Below, piece after piece: positions 1 through 6,891 of a stretch of 25,962 nucleotides of DNA. Position numbers and translations under genes: made by a program. Within the stretch, counting starts at the first letter, position 1, and every line of letters begins with the position of its first letter. Location of the stretch: the NCBI GenBank assembly GCA_009746045.1, contig RPFO01002281.1:1-25962 (forward strand). Reading direction: 5' to 3'. A model generated the notes under the pieces. The model was not told the origin of the DNA and made no database searches. It saw nothing but the letters and a program-made list of their open reading frames with translations. The stretch comes from Mesostigma viride. Its lineage: Eukaryota > Streptophyta > Mesostigmatophyceae > Mesostigmatales > Mesostigmataceae.

Positions 1-67
1 GCCGCGAATGAGATGCGCGGTACCACGGAGGTGAGTGCGCGATTCGGGACGATCGAGAGCCGCGAAA

Positions 68-82
68 GGTAAATAAATATCC
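68..82 (+). promoter_or_regulatory. AT-rich promoter-like element of the first gene
   Basis: A run rich in A and T (GTAAATAAATATCC) interrupts an otherwise GC-rich leader about 30 nt before the start codon at 110. Its position and composition resemble the AT-rich boxes in front of other genes here. No transcription start can be read from sequence alone. Confidence 0.35.
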
Positions 83-109
83 CCGGATACGATAGAATCG
101 CGACCGGTC

Positions 110-631
110 ATGAAACGGTGTGGCGCCACGACCGCGAGCGGACGCAGGTGTCGCAACTCGGCGTCGTGCCCCGCGCACTCCGGCGGAAAGAGAACCGGAG
201 CCCCTACCGTCAAGAAGCGAATGACGAGAGCGAGCGCGAGCCGGACACGGGCCCGGACCCGGACACGGACGCGGCACTCGGCGCGGTCCCACGCGGTCAC
301 GAACATCGATCCCATGTTCAATCGGGGACTCGACCTCCACGACCCGATGGACGCGCCCGGGCACGCGCCTCCCGACCGGCTCTTCCAAGACCCCAACATC
401 GCGATCCCCGTTCCGAACGGGTTCGTCGCGCCTCAGAACCCGTACGCGATCGACATGGACGACATCCCCATGGTCGACTACCCGTTCGAGAACGGGAACA
501 TCGACTTCATACCCGCCGGCGGGGACCACGACGAGGCGCAGAAGAGACACCGCCGTCGTACCGCGTCGGCTCGTGCCGGGCCGACCGCGCGCCGTTCTAC
601 CTCTTCCGCGCGCAAACGTTCTAAAAAGTGA
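110..631 (+). CDS. Basic protein with N-terminal C-x9-C-x5-C-x2-H zinc-type motif
   Basis: This 173-residue protein begins with a compact Cys/His cluster (C4, C14, C20, H23) that resembles the DUF5763-type 'CxAxTxxGxxCxxxxxxxxxCxxH' putative zinc module. The same module occurs in the proteins at 9514-10464 and 16362-17004. Residues 24-60 are Arg/Thr/Ser-rich with RTRTRTR-type repeats. The middle (about 65-140) is acidic to neutral and Pro/Asp-rich, and the tail (145-173) is again strongly basic. The layout (zinc module, basic arm, acidic middle, basic tail) suggests nucleic-acid or chromatin binding, but no enzyme motif is visible. Function is unknown. The gene converges on the minus-strand gene at 809-1279, with an AATAAA/TTTATT inverted pair between them. 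Confidence 0.7.
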   Translation: MKRCGATTASGRRCRNSASCPAHSGGKRTGAPTVKKRMTRASASRTRARTRTRTRHSARSHAVTNIDPMFNRGLDLHDPMDAPGHAPPDRLFQDPNIAIPVPNGFVAPQNPYAIDMDDIPMVDYPFENGNIDFIPAGGDHDEAQKRHRRRTASARAGPTARRSTSSARKRSKK

Positions 632-701
632 CGCGCGATCTACCGTCTAAACAACACTCCGCGCGCGATCCTACGATGGTGGTTCCACGTGACATGTGCG
701 A

Positions 702-733
702 GAATAAATAGGACGTAAAAGATTCGTTTATTC
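702..733. terminator. Inverted GAATAAA/TTTATTC pair between convergent genes
   Basis: GAATAAA (702-708) and TTTATTC (727-733) are exact inverted repeats in the 177-nt gap between the convergent genes ending at 631 and 809. Each strand therefore reads a poly(A)-like AATAAA. Comparable pairs lie at 4534-4552, 12105-12122, 16273-16284 and 21136-21151, so this looks like a bidirectional 3'-end signal. Confidence 0.5.
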
Positions 734-808
734 GTACGCATAAGCGGGAGGCGGGAAGCTCGAACCGTTGAGTTCGTGCTCCGACGGGTTCGGCGTTTTC
801 CCGGGATT

Positions 809-1279
809 TTAACGGGCGTCCATGATCCGGAGGCACGACTCGTACTCGAGTCTCTCGGCCTCTTTCCGGACGAACTTGCGGAACGCCCAGAACTTGCGGG
901 CGAAATCGTCCTCGGCCTTCCACCTCCTGGCGCCGTAAATGAAGAACGGGACACCCTCGGTGTCCTCGTAGGCGGCGCGCAATTCTTCGCGACACGCGGC
1001 GAAGTCCGGATTCGTCATGGCTTCGGCCACCCTCGCCCGTTCCGCCTTGGCCTCCGCGGCCTCCTTCGCGCGTCTCGCGTCCTCCGCGGCGTACCGCGCG
1101 CGGTTGATGTCCACCAACGTGGGCTGGACCGGGCAGTTCCCGACGGACGTGTTCAACGTCCCGGCGGCTTGTCTGCGCGCGAATTCGATCTCCATGTTCC
1201 GCAGGAACAACGGGACGTCCGACTCGTCCTTTGCGGTCTCCGTGTCTCCGGCTGCCGTCGCGGGCGACGAGTCTGTCAT
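809..1279 (-). CDS. Uncharacterised helical (coiled-coil) protein
   Basis: A 156-residue protein on the minus strand with strong G/C third positions. The first 20 residues are Ser/Thr/Asp-rich and probably disordered. Residues 60-95 form an Ala/Glu/Arg/Lys heptad-like helix (RARYAAEDARRAKEAAEAKA), typical of a coiled coil. The C-terminal third is charged and aromatic (FFIYGARRWKAEDDFARKF). There is no signal peptide or membrane helix. It is divergent from the gene starting at 1344; the 64-nt gap holds AT-rich promoter-like sequence for both. I do not recognise the family. Confidence 0.7.
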   Translation of the reverse strand: MTDSSPATAAGDTETAKDESDVPLFLRNMEIEFARRQAAGTLNTSVGNCPVQPTLVDINRARYAAEDARRAKEAAEAKAERARVAEAMTNPDFAACREELRAAYEDTEGVPFFIYGARRWKAEDDFARKFWAFRKFVRKEAERLEYESCLRIMDAR

Positions 1280-1323
1280 GCCGCCCCGTTTATGTACCGA
1301 TCGGCATAAAAATCTTCGGCTGG

Positions 1324-1334
1324 ACTAGATATAC
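1324..1334 (+). promoter_or_regulatory. TATA-like box for the 1344 gene
   Basis: CTAGATATACC lies 10-20 nt before the start codon at 1344, within the short divergent intergenic region. Composition and place suggest a promoter element. Confidence 0.35.
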
Positions 1335-1343
1335 CGACAAACG

Positions 1344-2627
1344 ATGCCGACGAATCGCAGATCGACGCGCGTCCCGTCGACGCGACGCCCTCCTGGCGCC
1401 GCGCCGCGTTCGGACGACATGGCGAGGAGCGCGTGGGATGTGCGCGGGACGACCCGCCCGCGGTCGCGGCACCACGCCGTCATGGCGGCGGCGTTCGCGT
1501 CGGCCACGGCCCCGGGACTCGAGTACCCCGGCGAGGACGCCCCGTTCTGCTCCCACGGGGTCGCCAAGGGGCTGACGATGGCCAGGGCGCTGAGGCTTTT
1601 CCGGGCGGTGTACCCGGACTTCCCGGAAGCCGAGCTGCAGGAGATGACGCGCGACGAGATGTGCGAGAAGATGTCGTACGACGCCGTGGACGCCATGACC
1701 AAACTCGTGTGCGCGAAACTGATGGACGCCAACACCGACCCGGGGAGGATGGCGCACCTCGTGGCGATCGCCGCCGCGCTCGACGACAGACCGGCGGAGG
1801 CGTACGCGGGCATCCCGAAGCGGATCTTGTGCGAGATGATCTCCGAGCGTCTGAAGCCGCACCAACGGTTCCGCTTCCTGCGCAAACTCGTCCCGACCCG
1901 CGCGATGAAGTCGATCTCCGATTTCGCGCGCAAGGCCGCGGGCGCGGCGGGCGACGCCGCCCAACTCGGCCAGATCGTGTTGTCCGCCCCGGGGGTCGAT
2001 AGCGTGCTGGGCCAGGCCCCTTTGTGGCTGCGAGGCGCGATGCTCGGTATGGGCGCGCTCAGGAGCATGTACCAGCCCAACGGCGTGCTGAAGGCCGGGT
2101 TCACGGCGACCGCGATCCCCACGCTCCTCCAGCTCGCCAAGACTCCCGTCCCGTCCACACTGGGCCAATCGCTGGCGGGGATGCCGGACGGAGGCGGCGA
2201 GTCGACGCGGCCGCCCGGGGCGTCGCCCGTCACGCAGAACACCTCGGCGGCTCCCCGACACGCGCACGACATCCTCTTCGACGACCCGGCGCCGTCGGTC
2301 GACGGTCCGAGTTTCCAGGATCGACTGAGGGAGATGTCCTCCCGAGCCCTGGAGTGGGGCATGCAGAAGGCCGGAGAAGCGGGGGACGCGGCCCGCTTAT
2401 ACGGCCCCATGGCCGCTGAGAAGGCGACGGAGTGGCGGGACGCGGCCGCGGGGTACGGCGCCTCCGCCGTCGACCGAGTGAGAGAGGCGATGGCCGAGTA
2501 CCTCGCGTCGCCCCCGGAAACCGACGCGCAGGTCGCGTACGGACCGGAACTCCCCACGGCGGTGCGGCCAGGGAGGAGCGACGCGGTCCGATACGACGCC
2601 GGCTATTTCGGGAGCGGTAGGCGGTAG
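1344..2627 (+). CDS. Two-module Cys-motif protein, paralogue 1 (unknown function)
   Basis: This 427-residue protein is clearly paralogous to the next gene. The shared part has two consecutive modules. Module 1 (residues about 57-112) carries C69-x-x-G-V-A-K-G-L and, after an A-L-x-x-F-x-A-V-Y-P stretch, M-T-R-D-E-M-C107. Module 2 (about 118-185) has a second Cys pair (C123, C163), an 'IAAALDDRPAEAYAG' stretch and then HQRFRFLRKLVP. The N-terminal 45 residues are basic and Pro/Arg-rich. Residues 195-270 are hydrophobic and Gly/Ala-rich and could contact membranes or pack as helices. The C-terminal half is Pro/Ala-rich. A third relative lies at 25060-25962. No catalytic motif was found; an abundant virion or nucleoid component is a guess. 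Alternative starts exist at Met26 and Met47. Confidence 0.8.
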   Translation: MPTNRRSTRVPSTRRPPGAAPRSDDMARSAWDVRGTTRPRSRHHAVMAAAFASATAPGLEYPGEDAPFCSHGVAKGLTMARALRLFRAVYPDFPEAELQEMTRDEMCEKMSYDAVDAMTKLVCAKLMDANTDPGRMAHLVAIAAALDDRPAEAYAGIPKRILCEMISERLKPHQRFRFLRKLVPTRAMKSISDFARKAAGAAGDAAQLGQIVLSAPGVDSVLGQAPLWLRGAMLGMGALRSMYQPNGVLKAGFTATAIPTLLQLAKTPVPSTLGQSLAGMPDGGGESTRPPGASPVTQNTSAAPRHAHDILFDDPAPSVDGPSFQDRLREMSSRALEWGMQKAGEAGDAARLYGPMAAEKATEWRDAAAGYGASAVDRVREAMAEYLASPPETDAQVAYGPELPTAVRPGRSDAVRYDAGYFGSGRR

Positions 2628-2641
2628 GACGAACAAAATGT

Positions 2642-2663
2642 GTCTCTATAGCATGATAGAGAC
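2642..2663. promoter_or_regulatory. Perfect hairpin between the two paralogues
   Basis: GTCTCTAT, a 6-nt loop, then ATAGAGAC forms an exact 8-bp inverted repeat in the 44-nt gap between the tandem paralogues, ending 8 nt before the start codon at 2672. It could be an operator, a promoter element of the second gene or a processing site of a shared transcript. Confidence 0.4.
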
Positions 2664-2671
2664 GCGACGAC

Positions 2672-4093
2672 ATGCCGGCCGGGACGAAACGGTCGCGCGC
2701 GAGGACGAGGAAGACCGCCGGCGGCGGGGCGAAGAAGACCGCCGGTGGTACCGGTACTTCGGCCAAGACCAAGCGGACGAAGCCGAGAGCCGCCGCGACC
2801 AAGAAACGGTCACCCGCGAAACGGACGCGGCCGAGCGCTCGCCACGTGATGATGTCGGCCGCCCTCGAAGCCGCCGCTCAGGAGGGGCTGGAATACGAGG
2901 GAGAGGACGCGCCCGAGTTCTGCAACAAGGGGGTCGCCAAGGGGATGCCGAGGCACAGGGCCGTCGAGATCTTCAAGGCCGTGTACCCCCGGTACCCCGA
3001 CTCGTACATCCGCGGCATGAACCGCGAGCAGATGTGCGACATGATCTCGCACGCGCGGGTGAGCGAGGTCACTCGCCGACTGTGCGCGGACATGATGAAC
3101 GAGAACGCGTCCCAAGAACACGTGCCGCAGCTGATATCGATCGCCGCCGCGCTGGAGGGCAAGCCGGCGACGGATTACCGGGATATGGACAAGCGGACGT
3201 TGTGCGAGATCGTGGCGGACAGCATGCGGGTGCACCAGCGTTTCCGCTTCCTCCGCCGCCTCATCCCCGCGCGCGTCATGAACATGATCCAGACGGTGGT
3301 GAAACGCCTCGTCCTGTCGGCGGGCGACGCGTCCCGTCTGATCATGTCGATCCCCGCGATCGAGCAGATCATCGACTTCATGCCCGCGTGGGTGAAGGTC
3401 ACCCTGCTGGGTCTCGGAACGACGCAGATCCTGTCGGGCGAGGACGAGAAGGATCGAGGCTGGTTCCTGGTGAGCGCGATCCCGATGCTGTTCAACCTCG
3501 CCGGACAGAAGATGCCGGCCGACCTGGTCGCGGGCATGGCCTTGTTGAACCCGAACCGCAACGTGCGGGACTCGGCCGTGTTCGCGGGGACCACGAACGC
3601 GTACGTGCAATCCCGACGAGCGGCAAGGGCCGTCGCGCAGACGTACACGGATACCAAGCTGAAGGAGGGGTACGAAAAGGCGTCCCTGGATCTGCTGATC
3701 AACTACCTCGTGAAGTCGGGCGCCGTGGTCGTCGATGACAAAAAGGGAGTGGTGATCATCCGGTATCCGGACGGCGACCATAAGACGTTGAAGACGAAGG
3801 GAACATTTTACAATTCGTCCGTGTCGGACGTGGTCAAGCAGGAAATGGCCGACAAGAACTCGAAGATGCGCATGTTCGACGCTATGGCGGAACAAGACGC
3901 CGGTTACCGCGAATCCAAACAGAGACTCGACATGGAGTACCAGGAGAAGCTGGAGAGACTGGAGAACGAGAGAGGCAAGATAGAGTTCCGGGACATGGAC
4001 ACGGGCTCGGCGGAGGAAGAGGCGTTCAGTACGACGGGCGCCATCGGAGCCTTAGCGAGAGCCGCGTTGTCCTCCGTCACGGGATCTGGGTAG
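2672..4093 (+). CDS. Two-module Cys-motif protein, paralogue 2, with histone-H1-like N-terminal tail
   Basis: This 473-residue paralogue of the preceding gene has the same architecture. Residues 1-57 are a Lys/Arg/Ala/Thr/Gly-rich tail (AKKTAGG, KKRSPAKRT) that resembles eukaryotic linker-histone tails in composition. Module 1 has C84-N-K-G-V-A-K-G-M and N-R-E-Q-M-C122; module 2 has C138, 'IAAALEGKPATDYRDM', C178 and HQRFRFLRRLIPAR. Residues about 205-290 are hydrophobic. The C-terminal part (about 300-473) is not shared with paralogue 1 and holds a Glu/Lys/Arg-rich coiled coil near 405-440. A DNA-compacting or virion-core role is possible from the basic tail, but this is inference. Its 3' end overlaps the convergent small gene at 4077-4262 by 17 nt. 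Confidence 0.85.
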   Translation: MPAGTKRSRARTRKTAGGGAKKTAGGTGTSAKTKRTKPRAAATKKRSPAKRTRPSARHVMMSAALEAAAQEGLEYEGEDAPEFCNKGVAKGMPRHRAVEIFKAVYPRYPDSYIRGMNREQMCDMISHARVSEVTRRLCADMMNENASQEHVPQLISIAAALEGKPATDYRDMDKRTLCEIVADSMRVHQRFRFLRRLIPARVMNMIQTVVKRLVLSAGDASRLIMSIPAIEQIIDFMPAWVKVTLLGLGTTQILSGEDEKDRGWFLVSAIPMLFNLAGQKMPADLVAGMALLNPNRNVRDSAVFAGTTNAYVQSRRAARAVAQTYTDTKLKEGYEKASLDLLINYLVKSGAVVVDDKKGVVIIRYPDGDHKTLKTKGTFYNSSVSDVVKQEMADKNSKMRMFDAMAEQDAGYRESKQRLDMEYQEKLERLENERGKIEFRDMDTGSAEEEAFSTTGAIGALARAALSSVTGSG

Positions 4094-4262
4094 ACGCGTC
4101 CGCGGGCGCCGTCTGCCGCCCCTTCTTCTCGGCCTGGACCTTCTCGAAGCGGTACTGTATCACCGCGCGCATGCCGGGGGGCAACGAGTCGCGTCGTCGC
4201 GCGTAGAAATCCTCAACCTTCTCGTCCGTCTCGCGCCTCGGAACGGCGCAACAGTTCCCCAT
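4077..4262 (-). CDS. Small protein with myristoylation/palmitoylation-type N-terminus (MGNCC)
   Basis: A 61-residue protein beginning MGNCCAVP. Gly2 with a small residue at position 6 fits an N-myristoyltransferase substrate, and the adjacent Cys4-Cys5 are likely S-palmitoylation sites, as in plant and protist dual-acylated proteins. The rest is charged (ETDEKVEDFYARRRDS) with no membrane helix, so the lipids would be the only membrane anchor. It lies 21 nt downstream of another acylation-type small gene (4284-4454) on the same strand, and its stop codon overlaps the convergent gene ending at 4093. Role unknown; peripheral membrane or virion-envelope association is inferred. Confidence 0.65.
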   Translation of the reverse strand: MGNCCAVPRRETDEKVEDFYARRRDSLPPGMRAVIQYRFEKVQAEKKGRQTAPADASTQIP

Positions 4263-4283
4263 CCCGCGTGTCTATCTAGACGG

Positions 4284-4454
4284 TCACAGATGAAATCGGG
4301 GCTCCCTCCTCCCCTCGCCCGCCATCCGCACCGAGTCCCCATCCGCCCCTCGGGAGCTGTTCTCGAACCTAGATTCGTACACCACCCTCCCGTCGACCTG
4401 GATCGACTGTCGCTCGCGGCGAGGCGTCGTCAACTTGCCCAGACAGCACCCCAT
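4284..4454 (-). CDS. Small protein with a second dual-acylation-type N-terminus (MGCCLGK)
   Basis: The open frame begins further upstream (4511), but the ATG at 4454 gives a 56-residue protein starting MGCCLGKL: Gly2 plus Cys3-Cys4 and Gly6, again a plausible myristoylation/palmitoylation signal. I chose this start because the motif works only at the extreme N-terminus. With the upstream start the protein would be 75 residues and the motif internal. The remainder is basic and Ser/Arg-rich with no recognisable fold. It lies immediately upstream of the MGNCC gene on the same strand, so the two are probably co-transcribed. Confidence 0.55.
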   Translation of the reverse strand: MGCCLGKLTTPRRERQSIQVDGRVVYESRFENSSRGADGDSVRMAGEGRREPRFHL

Positions 4455-4533
4455 GAGTTCTCGAGCAGGAGCGACCGTTATTACCCGTGTCAATGAAAAT
4501 GTTTTGGACACGCGAGATGCACGGAACGCATTC

Positions 4534-4583
4534 TTTATTATTCGTCAATAAACTCGTCCAACGAAATCGTCAATAAACTCGTC
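4534..4583. terminator. TTTATT/AATAAA pair and a 16-nt direct repeat
   Basis: TTTATT (4534-4539) and AATAAA (4547-4552) form an inverted pair. The 16-mer CGTCAATAAACTCGTC occurs exactly twice (4543-4558 and 4568-4583), so AATAAA is present twice. The element sits between the small minus-strand genes at 4284-4454 and 4599-4796 and fits a 3'-end signal for the upstream (4599-4796) gene. Confidence 0.45.
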
Positions 4584-4598
4584 TATCCGTTTCGGGGA

Positions 4599-4796
4599 TC
4601 AGTTCAGGAGAAGCAGGCCGCTGGAGCCAGGACGCCGCGGCTGTCGTGCGAATATGCGCGGGACGCCGAACGGGTACGGGTCGAACGTCAGGGAACGGGC
4701 GGCTAGGGCGACCGCGAGGACGAACAGGACGCGGGCGAGGAGAGGGGCGGACGCGAACGCGTTCCACATCGCCGAGGGCGCGCGAGAGATGTCCAT
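4599..4796 (-). CDS. Small single-helix membrane protein
   Basis: A 65-residue protein with one clear hydrophobic segment (about residues 18-36, LLARVLFVLAVALAARS) followed by a basic tail, giving a type-II-like or tail-in orientation. Third codon positions are G/C-rich as in neighbours. It belongs to a run of small minus-strand genes for membrane-associated proteins (4077, 4284, 4599, 4849). No family recognised. Confidence 0.55.
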   Translation of the reverse strand: MDISRAPSAMWNAFASAPLLARVLFVLAVALAARSLTFDPYPFGVPRIFARQPRRPGSSGLLLLN

Positions 4797-4848
4797 GGGT
4801 CAAGGGTGGGGTCGTACTATTCTGCGTCGATAATAATGCTGGCGGTCG

Positions 4849-5130
4849 TCAGAAGACGCAGGAGAGGGCGTGCAATCCGGTACATGTCCTCGCGACCCGT
4901 CCGACGGGCGCGACGTCCCAATACCCGAGCGTGGTGCCGGTGGCCACGCTGAGGTAGAGCGCGTCGCCGAGGGAGAGGCGTCGGGAGAAGGCCTTGGGGT
5001 CGCGGAGGGACACGAGCCAGTACACGATCGCGAAGAGGAGGACGAGCGCCACGCGGAAGAGCGCGTAGACGCTGACCGCGCCGAGCACGAATCGGACGAA
5101 CCGTGCGTCTCGCAGGAGGTCGAGCACCAT
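4849..5130 (-). CDS. Miniature viral K+ channel (Kcv-like), C-terminal helix cut short
   Basis: From the ATG at 5130 the protein has 93 residues. It holds a long hydrophobic TM1 (about 14-42), a pore-helix segment (SLGDALYLSVAT, 53-64) and a filter-like T66-T-L-G-Y-W-D72, matching the K+-channel consensus T-T-V-G-Y-G-D except Val to Leu and the final Gly to Trp. Size and order match chlorovirus Kcv channels. The second helix is only about 15 residues (to Phe93) before a TGA stop. Hydrophobic coding potential continues in another frame just downstream, so a 1-nt indel or genuine truncation is possible. The frame stays open upstream to 5304, but that part is Arg-rich and an AT-rich box (5152-5164) lies just before 5130. 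Predicted role: K+ conductance in a host or virion membrane. Function of this exact sequence is uncertain. Confidence 0.7.
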   Translation of the reverse strand: MVLDLLRDARFVRFVLGAVSVYALFRVALVLLFAIVYWLVSLRDPKAFSRRLSLGDALYLSVATGTTLGYWDVAPVGRVARTCTGLHALSCVF

Positions 5131-5151
5131 CGGGTCGATATCTGTACCCGT

Positions 5152-5164
5152 CGATAAATAAATC
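5152..5164 (-). promoter_or_regulatory. AT-rich box upstream of the K+ channel gene
   Basis: GATAAATAAATC stands out from GC-rich surroundings 22-34 nt before the channel start codon at 5130 on the minus strand. This supports 5130 rather than 5304 as the start. Confidence 0.4.
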
Positions 5165-5433
5165 CGTCGAGGCGGGCGTTCGCCCGTCCCGCGTGCGCCC
5201 TTTTTCTCCGCCCCGGATGAGACGCGACGGACGGGCGCGCGGATGGAGTGCCGGGCGTTGGAGACGGCGAAGGGCGCGATCCGCGCGTGCGTCGTGGCCG
5301 CCACTCACACCGTGCTCGTGTGGGCGTGCAAGGTGGCCACCTGGCCGGAGTAGGCGCGGGTCGGCCGTCCGATCGCTCGCGTCGTTTCCCACCGTGGATT
5401 TGAGCGACCCGTGGATCCGACACGGCGCGGCGC

Positions 5434-5443
5434 GATATAAAAG
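5434..5443 (+). promoter_or_regulatory. TATA box (GATATAAAAG) of the BRO-N-like gene
   Basis: GATATAAAAG is a near-canonical TATA box within GC-rich sequence, about 190 nt before the start codon at 5633, implying a 5' leader of about 160 nt. Similar boxes with long leaders lie before 6892, 15696, 22107 and 24133. Confidence 0.5.
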
Positions 5444-5609
5444 ACGGCGAGACCCTCTCGCCGGCACGAAACTGCGGCTGGTCCGTCTCGTCCGCGCTCA
5501 GAGTCACAGGACTTCCGGACATCGCCCGCGTCCGATTGTCCCGGAGAGACGCGAGTACACCGCCGGCGTCCGCTGACGCATCGGCTCGTTCGGGCCGGCC
5601 ACTTCGTCT

Positions 5610-5626
5610 CTGTCGATTATCGACAG
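5610..5626. promoter_or_regulatory. Palindrome next to the start codon of the BRO-N-like gene
   Basis: CTGTCGAT-T-ATCGACAG is an exact 8-bp inverted repeat with a 1-nt centre, ending 6 nt before the ATG at 5633. It could be an operator for the gene's own DNA-binding product, or a leader hairpin. Confidence 0.45.
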
Positions 5627-5632
5627 GACATC

Positions 5633-6652
5633 ATGTCGGGAGCGCTCGCGCTGTACCTGCAACCCGTCCACGCCGCGCCGGAAGGCGAGGCGGACCCGAT
5701 CGCAGGCAAGATCCGCGTGACGCCCGATGGCAAGATCTCGGTCATCGATGCCATCAAAGGAGTGATGTTCACGAACGAGGACGGGAGCCTCGTTCCGAAT
5801 GCCGCAACGCAAGCATCTGGGGCCCTGTGTAGGATTTACAAGGCCCATCCCGAAGTTGAAGCACTGTGCTTCAACAGGAAGTTCCCCGGTGCCAGGCAGC
5901 GAGAGACGCCGGTGACGGACCGTCAGGGCCTGATCAAGATCATCCAGTTGCTGCCGGGCAAGAAAGCTGCCAGTTTCCGCCACGCCCTGGCTGTCCTGCT
6001 CGAGAGGTACCTGGACGCCGACCGATCTCTTGCTGACGACATATACGCCCGCGCGGACGCCAAGGACGCCGAGGTCGAGAATCTCGGCGAAGACAAACGC
6101 ATCAAGGCGTGCGAATCGGCCAAGAGCCACATGGCCGCCATCAAAGAGAGCGGCGCGCCGGCCCTCGCGTCCGACCCTCGACGCGTATACGCCATCGTGA
6201 ACGAGACGGTGAACTTCACGGTGTCCGGGATGCACACGGCGGAGATCCGCGAGTTGCACGGCATGAAGAAGGGCGATTTGACGCACGACTACTATACCAA
6301 GTCCATGTCGATCGGCGTGGACTTGATGAACACGCTCAACGAGGAACGGGTGAAGGCGGGCGCCGACCCCGTCACGAGCATGAAGGAGATAGGGGGCGCA
6401 TACTTCGATGCATTCGCCAAATCCGGCGTCCACGAGCAGGCCAAGATCCCGCAACCTCGTTCCTACGCGTTGGAGAACAAGAGGAAGAGGGAGGAGCGCT
6501 TGGCCAGTCTCAAACGGCTGCCGCCGGCCGGGACGACGAGCGCCGCGCCGCTTCCGCCGCCAAGCGGTCCCGGACCCAGGCAACTGCCTTCGAGCGTGTG
6601 TGGACCCAAGCGGGTCCTCAAGCAGACCACGCTGAAACTCGCAAGAATGTGA
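5633..6652 (+). CDS. BRO-N-like DNA-binding family protein A
   Basis: A 339-residue member of a family with three full copies and one fragment here. The N-terminal part (about 21-140) has the order 'GKIRVTPDGKISVIDAI', an 'HPEVEALCFNRKFPG' segment, 'ETPVTDRQGLIKIIQLLPGK' and 'AASFRHALAVLLERYLDADRSLADDI'. This resembles BRO-N/phage antirepressor-type domains (F-x-G/T-V-T...G-L...LPG...FR...YL...SL..I), best read as DNA-binding. A second conserved block (about 155-260) contains 'RIKACESAKSHMAAI' and 'IVNETVNFTVSGMHTAEIRE'. The tail (about 295-339) is Pro/Arg/Lys-rich and specific to this copy. BRO-type proteins of large DNA viruses are linked to DNA binding and gene regulation; the assignment here is by pattern only. 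TATA box at 5434, palindrome at 5610. Confidence 0.75.
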   Translation: MSGALALYLQPVHAAPEGEADPIAGKIRVTPDGKISVIDAIKGVMFTNEDGSLVPNAATQASGALCRIYKAHPEVEALCFNRKFPGARQRETPVTDRQGLIKIIQLLPGKKAASFRHALAVLLERYLDADRSLADDIYARADAKDAEVENLGEDKRIKACESAKSHMAAIKESGAPALASDPRRVYAIVNETVNFTVSGMHTAEIRELHGMKKGDLTHDYYTKSMSIGVDLMNTLNEERVKAGADPVTSMKEIGGAYFDAFAKSGVHEQAKIPQPRSYALENKRKREERLASLKRLPPAGTTSAAPLPPPSGPGPRQLPSSVCGPKRVLKQTTLKLARM

Positions 6653-6756
6653 CGTGCGCATCGCGTGGTCCGTCCGATCGGGCGGGATCGTCTCCGCCGT
6701 AGATGATCCCTTGGACGACACGGATGGACGGAATGGTCGGGCGCGTCGGCCGCCTC

Positions 6757-6763
6757 TTTAAAT
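6757..6763 (+). promoter_or_regulatory. TATA-like TTTAAAT upstream of the KilA-N gene
   Basis: TTTAAAT followed by a CT-rich stretch (TCCGCTCTCTCCCCTCC) lies about 130 nt before the ATG at 6892, similar in spacing to the other TATA-like boxes. Confidence 0.4.
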
Positions 6764-6891
6764 CCGCTCTCTCCCCTCCTCCGCCCGCCAGACCCGCGCG
6801 ATCTCCCCCCTCCGTCTCCCGTGACCACCGGGACAGGCGCGCTGTCCGACGAGCGAAACAAATCGCAGGCCATAACAAAAGGACGCAGAGG

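Larger units (their letters stand above)
5165..5632. other. Intergenic leader region; one possible 36-residue ORF
   Basis: This 468-nt stretch separates the divergent channel and BRO-N-like genes. It holds a TATA-like box (5434-5443) and a start-proximal palindrome (5610-5626). A short plus-strand ORF at 5243-5353 (starts MECRALETAK, contains a hydrophobic stretch AIRACVVAATHTVLVWA) has good G/C third positions but no other support. Longer frames through here look like shadows. Confidence 0.4.

Noticed and set aside
2672-4093. A viral histone gene
   Set aside because: Only the tail composition is histone-like; no histone-fold helices are visible and the body belongs to the two-module Cys family.
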